From assembly GCA_013314815.1 (NCBI GenBank), contig JABUEY010000017.1, positions 1 through 42,711 of the forward strand: 42,711 bases of DNA, read 5' to 3'. Made by a program: the position numbers and the translations under genes. Of the stretch, positions 1-7,425 are shown piece by piece. Under the pieces are notes generated by a model. It made no database searches. It was not told the origin of the DNA and saw only the letters and a program-made list of their open reading frames with translations. The stretch is from Syntrophobacteraceae bacterium. GTDB lineage: Bacteria; Desulfobacterota; Syntrophobacteria; Syntrophobacterales; Syntrophobacteraceae. Every line of letters starts with the position of its first letter. Positions within the stretch are counted from its first letter, which is position 1.

Positions 1-1852
1 TTTCCTTTTGAAGCGCCTCCTCGGCTTTCTTTCTGTCGGTGATGTCGCGTATGGACTCGATGGCGCCGATGGGCCTGCCGTTCCTGTCGTAAAGCGGTGA
101 AGCGATGATCCAGAGGTATGCACCCTTGCCGCGGTAGGACATGGGAACGTAGGCCTCCGCGTAAAGCGTACTTCCCTTCTTTTCGATGAAGTCGTAATTG
201 AGGCGGGATGTCGGGTCGCCGCTGAACAGGAAATCAATGAGGATGGGCCTGGGTTCACCGTAAAAAGGAATGCCGTAGGCGTATCCCCCCTTCCCCATGA
301 TGCTCTCCTTGCGAACCCCGGTCATCTTCTCGATGGCCCTGTTCCAGGCGATCACCTTTCTTTCCTGGTCGATGACAAACGTCGCGTCGGGCAGGAAGTC
401 AATAATGTCCAGCAGCTTCTGGTGCGCGACCTGCAGCGCTTCCTCCGATTGCTTGTGCTCGGTCACGTCCCGTATGGATTCAATCGCCCCGATCAGTTCG
501 CCGTTTTCGTCATAAAGGGGGGACGCAGCCATCCACAGGTATGCTCCCTTGCCGCCGTAGGCCATGGGTACGTAGGCCTCCGCGTAGAGGGTATTTCCCT
601 TTTTTGCGACAAAGTCGTACAACCCGGCTGTGCCCTCGTCCGTTTGGTCGAAAACCATATCAATGAGGATGGGCTGAGGCTTACCATAAAAGGGCACGGC
701 ATGGGCGTGTTCGCCCTTTCCGAGGATATCGTCCTTCCTCACGTTGGTCATTTCTTCGATGGCCCTGTTCCAGGCGATCACTTTCCGGTGCCTGTCGATG
801 ACGAAGGTCGCATCAGGGAGGAATTCGATGATGCCAAGGAGTTGCTGGTGAGCCATCCTCTGGGCCTGTTCCGCGTTCTTGCGAAGGGATATGTTGCGCG
901 CTATGCCTTCGATGGCCGCAAGCCTGCCCTCTTCATCGTAGATGGGAGCCGCGTGCTCTTCGGTCCAGACAATGCTTCCGTCGTCAAGCACCCAGCGCAG
1001 GGCGGGCAGACACACCGCGGGGAAATATTCCGTCGGCATGTCGTGCAGGAACAGAGCTTCAAGAAGAGGGCGGTCGTCGGGGTGAACAAGCTTGAAAGGC
1101 AGTTCGGGATCCGAGTAATACTCTTCGGGATCGTGGCCCGTGATGGTCTTTACTGCGGGACTCACATAAGTGTAGCGCCGCTTCGGAAGGAGTTCATAGC
1201 GGTAGATGATATCCGGGGCGTTTTCCGCCAGTCGCCTGAAGCGCTCTTCGCTCCTGCGCAGCGCGTTTTCCGCCTTCCTGCGTTCGGAGATCTCCTGCTG
1301 GAGCAGTTCGTTGGCGCTGGCCAGTTCAACGGTCCGCTCCTCGACCAGTTCTTCGAGGTGCTCCCGGTACCTTTTCAGTTCTTCTTTTCGCCGTTCACGA
1401 GTGGTGATGTCGTGGGCGACTCCGAAAACGGCAACAACCTGCCCGAGGGGATTGCGATGGGCCAGCGCGTTGAACAGGACGGCGATTCTGCCGCCATCCC
1501 GGTGCAGGAATTCCAGGTGACAATCCCGGACTTCTCCTTCCAGGCATGCTCTCTGAAAGACGCCCAGGGCCTTTTCCTGGTTGCTGAACAGGTCGTGGAA
1601 CAGCCTTCCCGCCAGTTCCCCGCATGAACAGCCGATGATTCTCGATGTGGCGCTGTTTGCGGCGCATACCCTGCCGTCCGGGTCGATGGCAAGGTAAGGA
1701 TCGATGCTGGCTTCGAGCATGCTGCGGACCAGAGGATCCGCCAGCTGAACGTTCAATTCCGAGGACTCGCCACCCGACGTCCGGGTCGCCCGGCTGCGCA
1801 GTTCCGCAAGCTCCCGGATCAGTTGATCTCTGGTCTTGGCTTCGTCTTTCAT
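1..1852 (-). CDS. Multi-PAS sensor protein, 3' end beyond the window
   Basis: An uninterrupted minus-strand frame runs from ATG at 1852 (GAGAGAAG about 6 nt upstream) to base 1, giving about 617 residues. I see four PAS-like units. One lies near residues 45-140, followed by a charged coiled-coil stretch (EELVEERTVELASANELL). The second, near 175-300, ends with a PAC-like IEGIARNIS. Two closely similar units follow, each opening with FLPDATFVID and an AWNRAIE motif and ending AIESIRD(V/I)T. The pair repeats with a period of about 429 nt (143 codons). No transmembrane segment is seen, so it is probably cytosolic. The output domain (histidine kinase, GGDEF or other) is outside the window and cannot be named. 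PAS units bind small ligands or cofactors; what is sensed here is unknown. Confidence 0.85.
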   Translation of the reverse strand, partial: MKDEAKTRDQLIRELAELRSRATRTSGGESSELNVQLADPLVRSMLEASIDPYLAIDPDGRVCAANSATSRIIGCSCGELAGRLFHDLFSNQEKALGVFQRACLEGEVRDCHLEFLHRDGGRIAVLFNALAHRNPLGQVVAVFGVAHDITTRERRKEELKRYREHLEELVEERTVELASANELLQQEISERRKAENALRRSEERFRRLAENAPDIIYRYELLPKRRYTYVSPAVKTITGHDPEEYYSDPELPFKLVHPDDRPLLEALFLHDMPTEYFPAVCLPALRWVLDDGSIVWTEEHAAPIYDEEGRLAAIEGIARNISLRKNAEQAQRMAHQQLLGIIEFLPDATFVIDRHRKVIAWNRAIEEMTNVRKDDILGKGEHAHAVPFYGKPQPILIDMVFDQTDEGTAGLYDFVAKKGNTLYAEAYVPMAYGGKGAYLWMAASPLYDENGELIGAIESIRDVTEHKQSEEALQVAHQKLLDIIDFLPDATFVIDQERKVIAWNRAIEKMTGVRKESIMGKGGYAYGIPFYGEPRPILIDFLFSGDPTSRLNYDFIEKKGSTLYAEAYVPMSYRGKGAYLWIIASPLYDRNGRPIGAIESIRDITDRKKAEEALQKE

Positions 1853-2258
1853 CTTCAGCTTCTCTCGAAGTGCCGCGCGAAACCGACGGAATGTCGACCT
1901 CGCACAACGGCGCTCCTCTGATTGTCCGCCCGTATTTTATCAGAAGTCGGACCCGGGTTAAAGTCGATTAGATGTCGATTGCGTGTCGGTCGCGCTGTGG
2001 ACTCCATGCGGCGATAACTCATTGATTTCTTGCGGTTGAAAAGAGAAGCGGAGTGCCCCATCGGTTCTTCCAATGATCGAATCCATATTTATCCATGCTA
2101 CCTATTTGTATTTCGAATGCAGAGGATTTATAAGATCGATGATCATGAACGAGGTGCTCTGAAACCGCGAAGCCGGCGGCAGATTTTTTCTTTTTGCCTC
2201 CGGTGCGGAAGGGTGTGGTATTCTACATAAACGTGGCGGGAACAAACAGGGGAACCGG
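1853..2258. other. Divergent intergenic region, no gene seen
   Basis: About 400 bp between the PAS gene (minus) and the TIM-barrel gene (plus). It is more AT-rich than its surroundings and should hold both promoters. I found no convincing -35/-10 pair at good spacing, no RNA gene and no strong hairpin. Short open frames here look like chance. Confidence 0.5.
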
Positions 2259-3143
2259 GTGGATACGGATCTGCCGAAGCTGGCTGTGTGCAATTTTCAG
2301 GGCGAAGCGGAGGACCTGAAAAGATTTGCCGTGAAGAACGGGTTTGCAGGGGTTGACTGGACTTTCAAGACCCGGGATCTTCCCGAAAATGAATGCCAGG
2401 AATCCAGGCTTTGCAAAGAAATCGCACGCCTGCATCCGCTGGAAGTGCGTTACCATTGTGCTTTCAAGGGAATTGATGTCGGGGATGCCGATGTGGAGAA
2501 GGCGCGGGATGCCGTCGAGATTTTTGCAAAAGTGTGCCGACTGGTCTCGAAAATGGAAGGCAGGTACGTGACGATACACCTGGGTCTCGGCCGCACGGCC
2601 ATGCATGGTCTCTCCTGGGACCGTACCATCGGTGCCCTGACGGACCTGGTAGGCTTCGCGGATGGGCTTGGCGTATGTGTCTGCCTGGAAAACCTGGCTT
2701 CGGGATGGTCGAGCCGGCCGGAGCTCTTCGAAAAGCTCATTCGCAAGTCCGGTGCGGGCATCACCCTGGACATCGGCCACGCTCGAGTAAGTCCTTCCAT
2801 CGAGAGCCAGTATTATGTATTTGAAGACTTCGTCGCTCCCCACGAAAGCCGGGTTTTCAATGCCCACGTCTATCACGAGGAACGGGAGGGGAGGCACCTG
2901 CCTCCGACAGATCTTTCCGACATGTTCGACCGGCTGGTTCTCCTGGATTCGCTGCCGTGTGACTGGTGGGTGCTCGAACTGAGGGAGGAGCAGCCTCTCC
3001 GGGCGACCCTCGACGTGGTCAGACAGTTCCTTTACACGAAGGAACACTCGTGCGCGGCACCCGCAACCGCGGCCGGGACGGGATTCATTGCCCGTAAGGA
3101 AGCAGGCGCCGAGGGTTTTCCTGTCCATCGAATCGCGGGCTGA
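2259..3143 (+). CDS. TIM-barrel sugar phosphate isomerase/epimerase-like protein
   Basis: 294 residues from a GTG start at 2259, with AGGGGA about 8 nt upstream. The features fit the xylose isomerase-like/AP endonuclease 2 TIM-barrel family: repeating beta-strand ends with acidic and His residues, such as VTIHLGLG, CLENLASG, GITLDIGHARVS, FNAHVYHEER and WVLELREE. These place the metal-binding Glu, Asp and His residues typical of the family. Members isomerise or epimerise sugars or inosose-type compounds; the substrate is not readable here. It leads a same-strand set with a CDP-alcohol phosphatidyltransferase (121 nt downstream) and a nucleotidyltransferase. This suggests it prepares, or reshapes, the alcohol that those two activate and transfer. 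The last 25 or so residues after FLYTKE look like a poorly conserved tail. Confidence 0.8.
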   Translation: MDTDLPKLAVCNFQGEAEDLKRFAVKNGFAGVDWTFKTRDLPENECQESRLCKEIARLHPLEVRYHCAFKGIDVGDADVEKARDAVEIFAKVCRLVSKMEGRYVTIHLGLGRTAMHGLSWDRTIGALTDLVGFADGLGVCVCLENLASGWSSRPELFEKLIRKSGAGITLDIGHARVSPSIESQYYVFEDFVAPHESRVFNAHVYHEEREGRHLPPTDLSDMFDRLVLLDSLPCDWWVLELREEQPLRATLDVVRQFLYTKEHSCAAPATAAGTGFIARKEAGAEGFPVHRIAG

Positions 3144-3264
3144 ATGCCGTTCCCGGTCTTCACTCCTGACAGGACGTGTCGACTCCTCTGCCGTCATGCG
3201 GCAAACCCGTACCGGGGACTCCCCGATACTGTCGACGGCAGGGAACACCGGGACGGAAGGGGTT

Positions 3265-3996
3265 ATGAAGTCCTGCCTGCAGACCGGAAGAAGCGGGCAT
3301 CACACGAAGAACCTTCTATACCGACAGCAAACGACGATGAATGACCCCCGCCTGTCATTGCCATGGCAGACCAAACCGACCGACCGGTTTGTACTCAAAT
3401 GGATCAAGATCCATCTTTCCGCCAGGATTACCCCGAGGCTGCTCAAAATGTCGTGGGTTGAACCCTGGCTGCTGACTTTGCTCAGTTCATGCATCGGTGT
3501 CCTCTCGGGACTGATCTTTGCCTGTGGGTTTGGATTTGCCGGGGGCTGTGTCGCAGCGCTGTCACAGGTTCTTGACGGTGTGGACGGCCAGTTTGCGCGC
3601 CTGACGGGAAAAGAGAGCAAAGGGGGGGCGTTTCTGGATTCGGTGATGGACCGGTATGCGGATGGAGCCATGGTCATGGGTGTGGCGGTTTATCTTGCCC
3701 GTCTTTCCCTGCCGATTCCCCTGTGGTTTCTCCTGGCCTTGGGATCGGCCGCCCTGATCGGGAGCAGCCTCATCAGCTACTCGAGCGCCAGGGCGGAGAA
3801 CCTCGGCATCGAACTCGGACCGCCGACTCTGGCTTCGAAAGGGACGAGGGTATCCGTAATCATCCTGTGCGGCCTGGGAAGCCTTGTGTGGCCGTCCATG
3901 CCCATCCTGGCCCTTGGCTACCTCGCCCTGCATCCGAACCTGGTGATTGCAGGAAGACTTGTTCGCGCCGCAAAAGCATCGGGAAACCGAAACTGA
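3265..3996 (+). CDS. CDP-alcohol phosphatidyltransferase family protein
   Basis: About 243 residues. I chose ATG 3265 because GGAAGGGG lies 3 nt upstream; ATG 3337 (MNDPRLS) is an alternative without a good ribosome site, and the frame is open back to 3088. The family signature DG-x2-AR-x8-G-x3-D-x3-D is complete: D104, D107 G108, A111 R112, G121, D125, D129, counted from 3265. These Asp residues bind the two metals used to displace CMP from a CDP-alcohol. Hydrophobic stretches around the motif (for example LLTLLSSCIGVLSGLIFA) mark it as an integral inner-membrane enzyme. The acceptor could be a phospholipid or a soluble alcohol phosphate. Its neighbours, an isomerase-like protein and a nucleotidyltransferase, suggest an uncommon head group rather than housekeeping PgsA or PssA. 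Confidence 0.88.
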   Translation: MKSCLQTGRSGHHTKNLLYRQQTTMNDPRLSLPWQTKPTDRFVLKWIKIHLSARITPRLLKMSWVEPWLLTLLSSCIGVLSGLIFACGFGFAGGCVAALSQVLDGVDGQFARLTGKESKGGAFLDSVMDRYADGAMVMGVAVYLARLSLPIPLWFLLALGSAALIGSSLISYSSARAENLGIELGPPTLASKGTRVSVIILCGLGSLVWPSMPILALGYLALHPNLVIAGRLVRAAKASGNRN

Positions 3997-4075
3997 AGAA
4001 GAGCCGAAAGGGCCTTCGGAGCAGCACGCGCCTCCGCCGTTTTCGACTCAAACCGCTCGACCCGGGGAACCAGGC

Positions 4076-4651
4076 ATGGTGAAAACAGGCGTCATACATG
4101 GTCGATTCCAGGTTTTTCACAAGGATCACCTGAAGTACATCCTGGCCGGGAAGTCCCGCTGTTCCCACCTGGTGGTGGGGATCACCAACCCGGATCCGCT
4201 GCTCACCAAGAAAGATCCCGCCGACCCGCACCGCAGCACTCCTCTTTCGAATCCGCTCACCTATTTCGAACGCTACGTAATGATTCGGGAGACCCTGGTG
4301 GAAGCAGGTCTTGGCTGGACTGATTTTTCCGTGGTTCCGTTTCCCGTGAATTTTCCGGAGCTCTACAAGTATTATGTTCCGCTGGATGCCGTGTTTTTCC
4401 TGACGATCTATGACGAGTGGGGGAGGCGCAAACTTGAATGGTTTCGCGGCCAGGGCCTGGCAACGGAGATTCTGTGGACGAGGTCTTCGGCAGACAAGGG
4501 GCTGAGCGCCGGATACATACGGAGGCTCATGGCCGAAGGCGCGCAATGGACACACCTCGTGCCCGCCGCGGCCACCAGGCGCCTTGTCGAATGGGACATC
4601 CCGGAACGTCTGAAAAGGCTGTTCGATGCCGCCCGACAGGACGGGATCTGA
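4076..4651 (+). CDS. HxxH nucleotidyltransferase, NadM-like
   Basis: 191 residues from ATG 4076 with GGGGA about 8 nt upstream; an upstream extension to 3947 overlaps the previous gene and is unlikely. The N-terminus has the nucleotidyltransferase signature GRFQVFHKDH (His15 and His18). A C-terminal RSSADKGLSAGYIRR resembles the ISxTxIR phosphate-binding loop. The closest named family by eye is NadM-type nicotinamide-nucleotide adenylyltransferase. The fold is equally used by cytidylyltransferases such as TagD. Sitting 79 nt after a CDP-alcohol transferase, it may be the enzyme that makes the nucleotide-alcohol donor. NMN adenylylation remains the alternative. Soluble; no membrane segment. 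Confidence 0.8.
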   Translation: MVKTGVIHGRFQVFHKDHLKYILAGKSRCSHLVVGITNPDPLLTKKDPADPHRSTPLSNPLTYFERYVMIRETLVEAGLGWTDFSVVPFPVNFPELYKYYVPLDAVFFLTIYDEWGRRKLEWFRGQGLATEILWTRSSADKGLSAGYIRRLMAEGAQWTHLVPAAATRRLVEWDIPERLKRLFDAARQDGI

Positions 4652-4655
4652 AAAC

Positions 4656-4678
4656 GCCCGGCATGGAGCATGCCGGGC
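4656..4678 (-). terminator. Hairpin between convergent genes
   Basis: A perfect 9-bp stem (GCCCGGCAT / ATGCCGGGC) with a 5-nt loop. Read on the minus strand it is followed by GTTTTC, a short T-run, so it most likely ends the minus-strand pair 4712-5109. On the plus strand no T-run follows, but it may still protect the 3' end of the nucleotidyltransferase mRNA. Confidence 0.6.
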
Positions 4679-4711
4679 AACCCGTCAGATCGCAAGGCAC
4701 TTTCGAGGAGG

Positions 4712-4915
4712 CTATACTTTTTTCCCTGTTACAAGTCGGGCGAAATGCTCGAAGGAACGATCATAAGTCCTTTCGGCTTCTTCGGGAAAACAGCAGGCAG
4801 GCAGCTGCCGGCTTTTCAGGTGATAATGAAGGCATTCGCAGCAGATGCCCTGCCTGGAACACCCGCTGTAACTGCAATTGCAGTGGTCCAGGTTCTTGTC
4901 CTTCCTGCAGTCCAT
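4712..4915 (-). CDS. Small Cys-rich protein, DUF6485-type
   Basis: 67 residues from ATG 4915, which has GAGGAAA about 7 nt upstream; the frame also opens at TTG 4930, overlapping the stop of the upstream gene. The sequence opens MDCRKD and contains CNCSYSGCSRQGICCECLHY and later PACCFP. This dense Cys pattern is what I recall for the DUF6485 family of short proteins in sulfate reducers and related anaerobes. The cysteines suggest metal or Fe-S binding; no function is known to me. It is translationally coupled to a small membrane protein. Confidence 0.75.
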   Translation of the reverse strand: MDCRKDKNLDHCNCSYSGCSRQGICCECLHYHLKSRQLPACCFPEEAERTYDRSFEHFARLVTGKKV

Positions 4916-4926
4916 CGGTCGTTTCC

Positions 4927-5109
4927 TCAATGAGCAGGAGCGGCGTTCTTATCTCCTTTGGCTATCAGGATGCTCATGACGAAGATGAGCACGGCTTCCC
5001 ATACAATGACGGCGGTCCAGTTTTCGAAGAAGTGATAGAAGAGTCCTCCGCCTACGATTGCGGGAACTCCGGAAACGATCATCATTCCGAATCTCCAAGG
5101 CCATCTCAT
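4927..5109 (-). CDS. Small two-helix membrane protein
   Basis: 60 residues from ATG 5109, with GGAAGGGGG about 7 nt upstream, a strong ribosome site. Two hydrophobic segments are visible, roughly residues 8-28 (MMIVSGVPAIVGGGLFY) and 32-50 (TAVIVWEAVLIFVMSILIA), with a charged Lys/Asp tail. It overlaps the frame of the Cys-rich gene downstream, so the two are likely co-expressed. I do not recognise the family. A membrane anchor or partner for the Cys-rich protein is possible but unproven. Confidence 0.65.
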   Translation of the reverse strand: MRWPWRFGMMIVSGVPAIVGGGLFYHFFENWTAVIVWEAVLIFVMSILIAKGDKNAAPAH

Positions 5110-5160
5110 ATCATGTCCCCCTTCCGGCTAGCCCCTAGGTGTGATCTGGTTGTTTCACCC

Positions 5161-5188
5161 ATTTAAACATTCGCCATTCCTATCACAA
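5161..5188 (-). promoter_or_regulatory. Possible sigma-70 promoter for the small-gene pair
   Basis: On the minus strand, TTGTGA (5188-5183) is separated by 16 nt from TTAAAT (5166-5161), about 50 nt before the ATG at 5109. The match is partial (good -35, fair -10), so this is a suggestion only. Confidence 0.3.
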
Positions 5189-5581
5189 GGTGACTTTCCT
5201 TTCAACCCTTTAGGAAAAGCATGACAAGCACAAAAACTGTTGAACGCATGACGGGTGATCTGGTATGTTTCCCTTCAGACAGCCTGTGGATACAGGATGA
5301 AATGAAAAGGGTCCCATCCCTGTGAAGGTTCGAGGAGTCTCCTTGCGGGTGCTGCGGGGGGCAATGCCCTGGGATGGGAGAATTCGCCGGAACTTTCACA
5401 ATGTCTTTCCGATCTGCCTGACCCAACACACGGTTTTGTCCAGTCCTTTTGCGCCCGGGTCGGCTTTGGTGCCCGAGTCCGACGAAACGGCGTCGGAATT
5501 TGCTCAGGGTTCTGTTCTCTTAGGTCAGGAGCCAGGAGGTCCGGTGTGGATGAGAAATGATTCCCAAAAAAGGGACAGCCG
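5189..5581. other. Intergenic region, no gene seen
   Basis: About 390 bp upstream of the outer-membrane barrel gene. Short frames on both strands (for example 5322-5585 plus and 5275-5763 minus) have no recognisable domain and poor ribosome sites. No RNA gene or strong repeat was found. The promoter for the barrel gene should lie here. Confidence 0.45.
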
Positions 5582-6214
5582 ATGAAGAGAGTTCTTCTGG
5601 CAGCAAAGGTCTTCCTGGTGCTGATGTGCGCTCCGTTTGCGGGCGGTGAGGCCGCCGCGGAGAAGAACTGGTATGCCGTTCTGTACGGAGGGCAGTTTGC
5701 GGACAACAGTGTCCTCGGTCTTCTTACCTGCCAGGAATCACCTAATTTCAACACATCGAGCAAGGCTTATGAGGACTTCGAACCTTCCTACCTCGTCGCA
5801 GTAGCCGTGGGGAAGGAATTTGCCCGGTTTGGAAGGTACCTGGGGTGGGAGCTTGAAGGGCAGGTGGTGAAGCATTTCGGGTTTCAGGACAACATGGAAT
5901 TCAACGGGCTCCTTGTAGCCCGCTGGCTGTATTTCCCCTGGAACTGTTATCTCAACACGAGTCTCGCTCTGGGGGACGGGATTTCGTATGCCACGCAGGT
6001 GCCGCGAGTCGAGCACGTCAACGAGCGGTGGGGGAGGTCCGAAGAAAAGGTGCTCAACTACATTCTCATAGAACTGGCCCTGTCCCTGCCCGACATTCCT
6101 CAGTGGAGTTTCGTAACACGGGTTCACCATCGTTCCGGCATATTCGGGCTGCTCGGCGACAACGTTCGAGGGTCGAATTTCCTCTGCCTGGGGCTCAAGT
6201 ACACCTTCCGCTGA
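5582..6214 (+). CDS. Outer-membrane beta-barrel protein, PagL-like or conserved hypothetical
   Basis: 210 residues from ATG 5582. A signal peptide is clear (MKRVLLAAKVFLVLMCAPFA, cleavage near residue 25). The rest alternates hydrophobic and polar residues in short strands and ends in KYTFR, with the near-terminal Phe usual for outer-membrane barrels. A run near 179-207 (VTRVHHRSGIFG, then GSNFLCLGLKY) includes H183-R-S185. This resembles the His-x-Ser catalytic dyad of PagL lipid A 3-O-deacylases. The length is a little above PagL, and a convincing catalytic Glu cannot be placed by eye. It could be a lipid A deacylase-type enzyme or a non-enzymatic eight-stranded barrel. It appears monocistronic. 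Confidence 0.7.
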   Translation: MKRVLLAAKVFLVLMCAPFAGGEAAAEKNWYAVLYGGQFADNSVLGLLTCQESPNFNTSSKAYEDFEPSYLVAVAVGKEFARFGRYLGWELEGQVVKHFGFQDNMEFNGLLVARWLYFPWNCYLNTSLALGDGISYATQVPRVEHVNERWGRSEEKVLNYILIELALSLPDIPQWSFVTRVHHRSGIFGLLGDNVRGSNFLCLGLKYTFR

Positions 6215-6246
6215 CCAGGATTGGTCCGGCGGCGTCTCGATGGAAG

Positions 6247-6288
6247 ACGCACGCGGAACATCTTTTCGAAAAGTGTTCCGCGTCTTGA
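6247..6288. terminator. Bidirectional hairpin between convergent genes
   Basis: The arms ACGCGGAACA (6251-6260) and TGTTCCGCGT (6274-6283) enclose a second palindrome, CTTTTCGAAAAG, making a long stem between the barrel gene (plus) and the permease gene (minus). It probably stops transcription from both sides. Confidence 0.6.
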
Positions 6289-6295
6289 AAGGTCG

Positions 6296-7423
6296 TCAGT
6301 TCAGTGTCTTGCTGAATCGCCTGGTTGCGAGTGCCAGTGTAACGAATCCCATGACGAGGAGTGCGGCCATCTGCGGCCAGAGGACCTCCACTCCCACACC
6401 CTTCAGGAAGATTCCCCGCACAATCACCAGGAAGTAGCGAAGCGGGTTCAGGTAAGTAGCCCACTGGACGATCTCCGGCATGTTGGCAATGGGAAACATG
6501 AAACCGGACAGCAACGCGGCTGGAAAATAAAAGAAGAACGTACCCATCATGGCCTGCTGCTGAGTGCCGCTGACTGTGGATATGAGAAGGCCGACTCCCA
6601 GTGTCGTCATGAGGTAGATGCTCGTGGCAAGAAACAGGAGTGGCAGGCTGCCTCGGATGGGGATGTCGAACCAGAACACTCCCACCACCGTGATCACCAG
6701 GACGTCGATAAAGCCGATCAGTGCAAAAGGCAGGGTCTTGCCGAGGATGAATTCCGCGGGGGTGATCGGGGTCACCATGATCTGCTCCATGGTGCCGATT
6801 TCCTTTTCCCGTACGATGGCCATGCTCGTCAGCATGAGGGTGATCAGCATCAGGAGGATGGCGATGACCCCGGGGACATAGAAATTCCGGCTTTCGAGGT
6901 TCTCGTTGAACCAGGCGCGTGCCTGCAGTTCGACCGCCGGGTATGCGGTTTGAGGCTTCCCCAGCCGGGAAAGCCTCTCTAACAGGACCTGGCTCGAGTA
7001 CCTCGATACGATGTTCGAAGCGTAGCTCAAAACGATGCCTGCGGTATTGGAATCCGTGCCGTCGGTGATGATCTGGAGCCGGGCTGTTCCGGATACGAGG
7101 TCTTCGCCGAAGCCTTTCATAAAATGCAGGACGGCACCGGCCAGCCCCCTGTCCATGATTTCCCTGACCCGTGCCTCGTCTTCGGGATATTCGACGATCC
7201 TGAAGTACCCCGAACCGGCGAAGCGAGCCGTCAGTTCGCGGCTTGCGGTGCTGTTGTCGAGGTCGTACACGGCGGTGGCGATGTTTCGGACGTCTGTGGT
7301 CACCGCGTAGCCGAAGACGAGCACCTGGATGACGGGCATAACGAAGATGACGGCTTTCATCTTCGGGTCCCTGAAAATCTGGATGAATTCCTTTACGAGC
7401 ATATGCCTGATACGTACCGGCAT
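6296..7423 (-). CDS. ABC-2 type transporter permease (YbhR/YhhJ-like)
   Basis: 375 residues from ATG 7423, two bases after the stop of the upstream permease. It begins with the family's KEFIQIFRDPK motif, then a first membrane helix (AVIFVMPVIQVLVFGYAVT). A large periplasmic loop follows (about residues 40-170), then a cluster of five helices in the C-terminal half (for example VIAILLMLITLMLTSMAI and EKEIGTMEQIMVTPI). This is the DrrB/YbhR architecture, one subunit of an ABC exporter of drugs or hydrophobic compounds. The pair with the next gene should form a heterodimer. No ATP-binding subunit or HlyD adaptor lies beside them, which is unusual. Confidence 0.9.
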   Translation of the reverse strand: MPVRIRHMLVKEFIQIFRDPKMKAVIFVMPVIQVLVFGYAVTTDVRNIATAVYDLDNSTASRELTARFAGSGYFRIVEYPEDEARVREIMDRGLAGAVLHFMKGFGEDLVSGTARLQIITDGTDSNTAGIVLSYASNIVSRYSSQVLLERLSRLGKPQTAYPAVELQARAWFNENLESRNFYVPGVIAILLMLITLMLTSMAIVREKEIGTMEQIMVTPITPAEFILGKTLPFALIGFIDVLVITVVGVFWFDIPIRGSLPLLFLATSIYLMTTLGVGLLISTVSGTQQQAMMGTFFFYFPAALLSGFMFPIANMPEIVQWATYLNPLRYFLVIVRGIFLKGVGVEVLWPQMAALLVMGFVTLALATRRFSKTLN

Positions 7424-7425
7424 TT

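Noticed and set aside
422-1627. A 401-codon plus-strand frame at the left edge
   Set aside because: The minus strand has a continuous PAS-domain frame that runs off the window. The plus frame has no domain.
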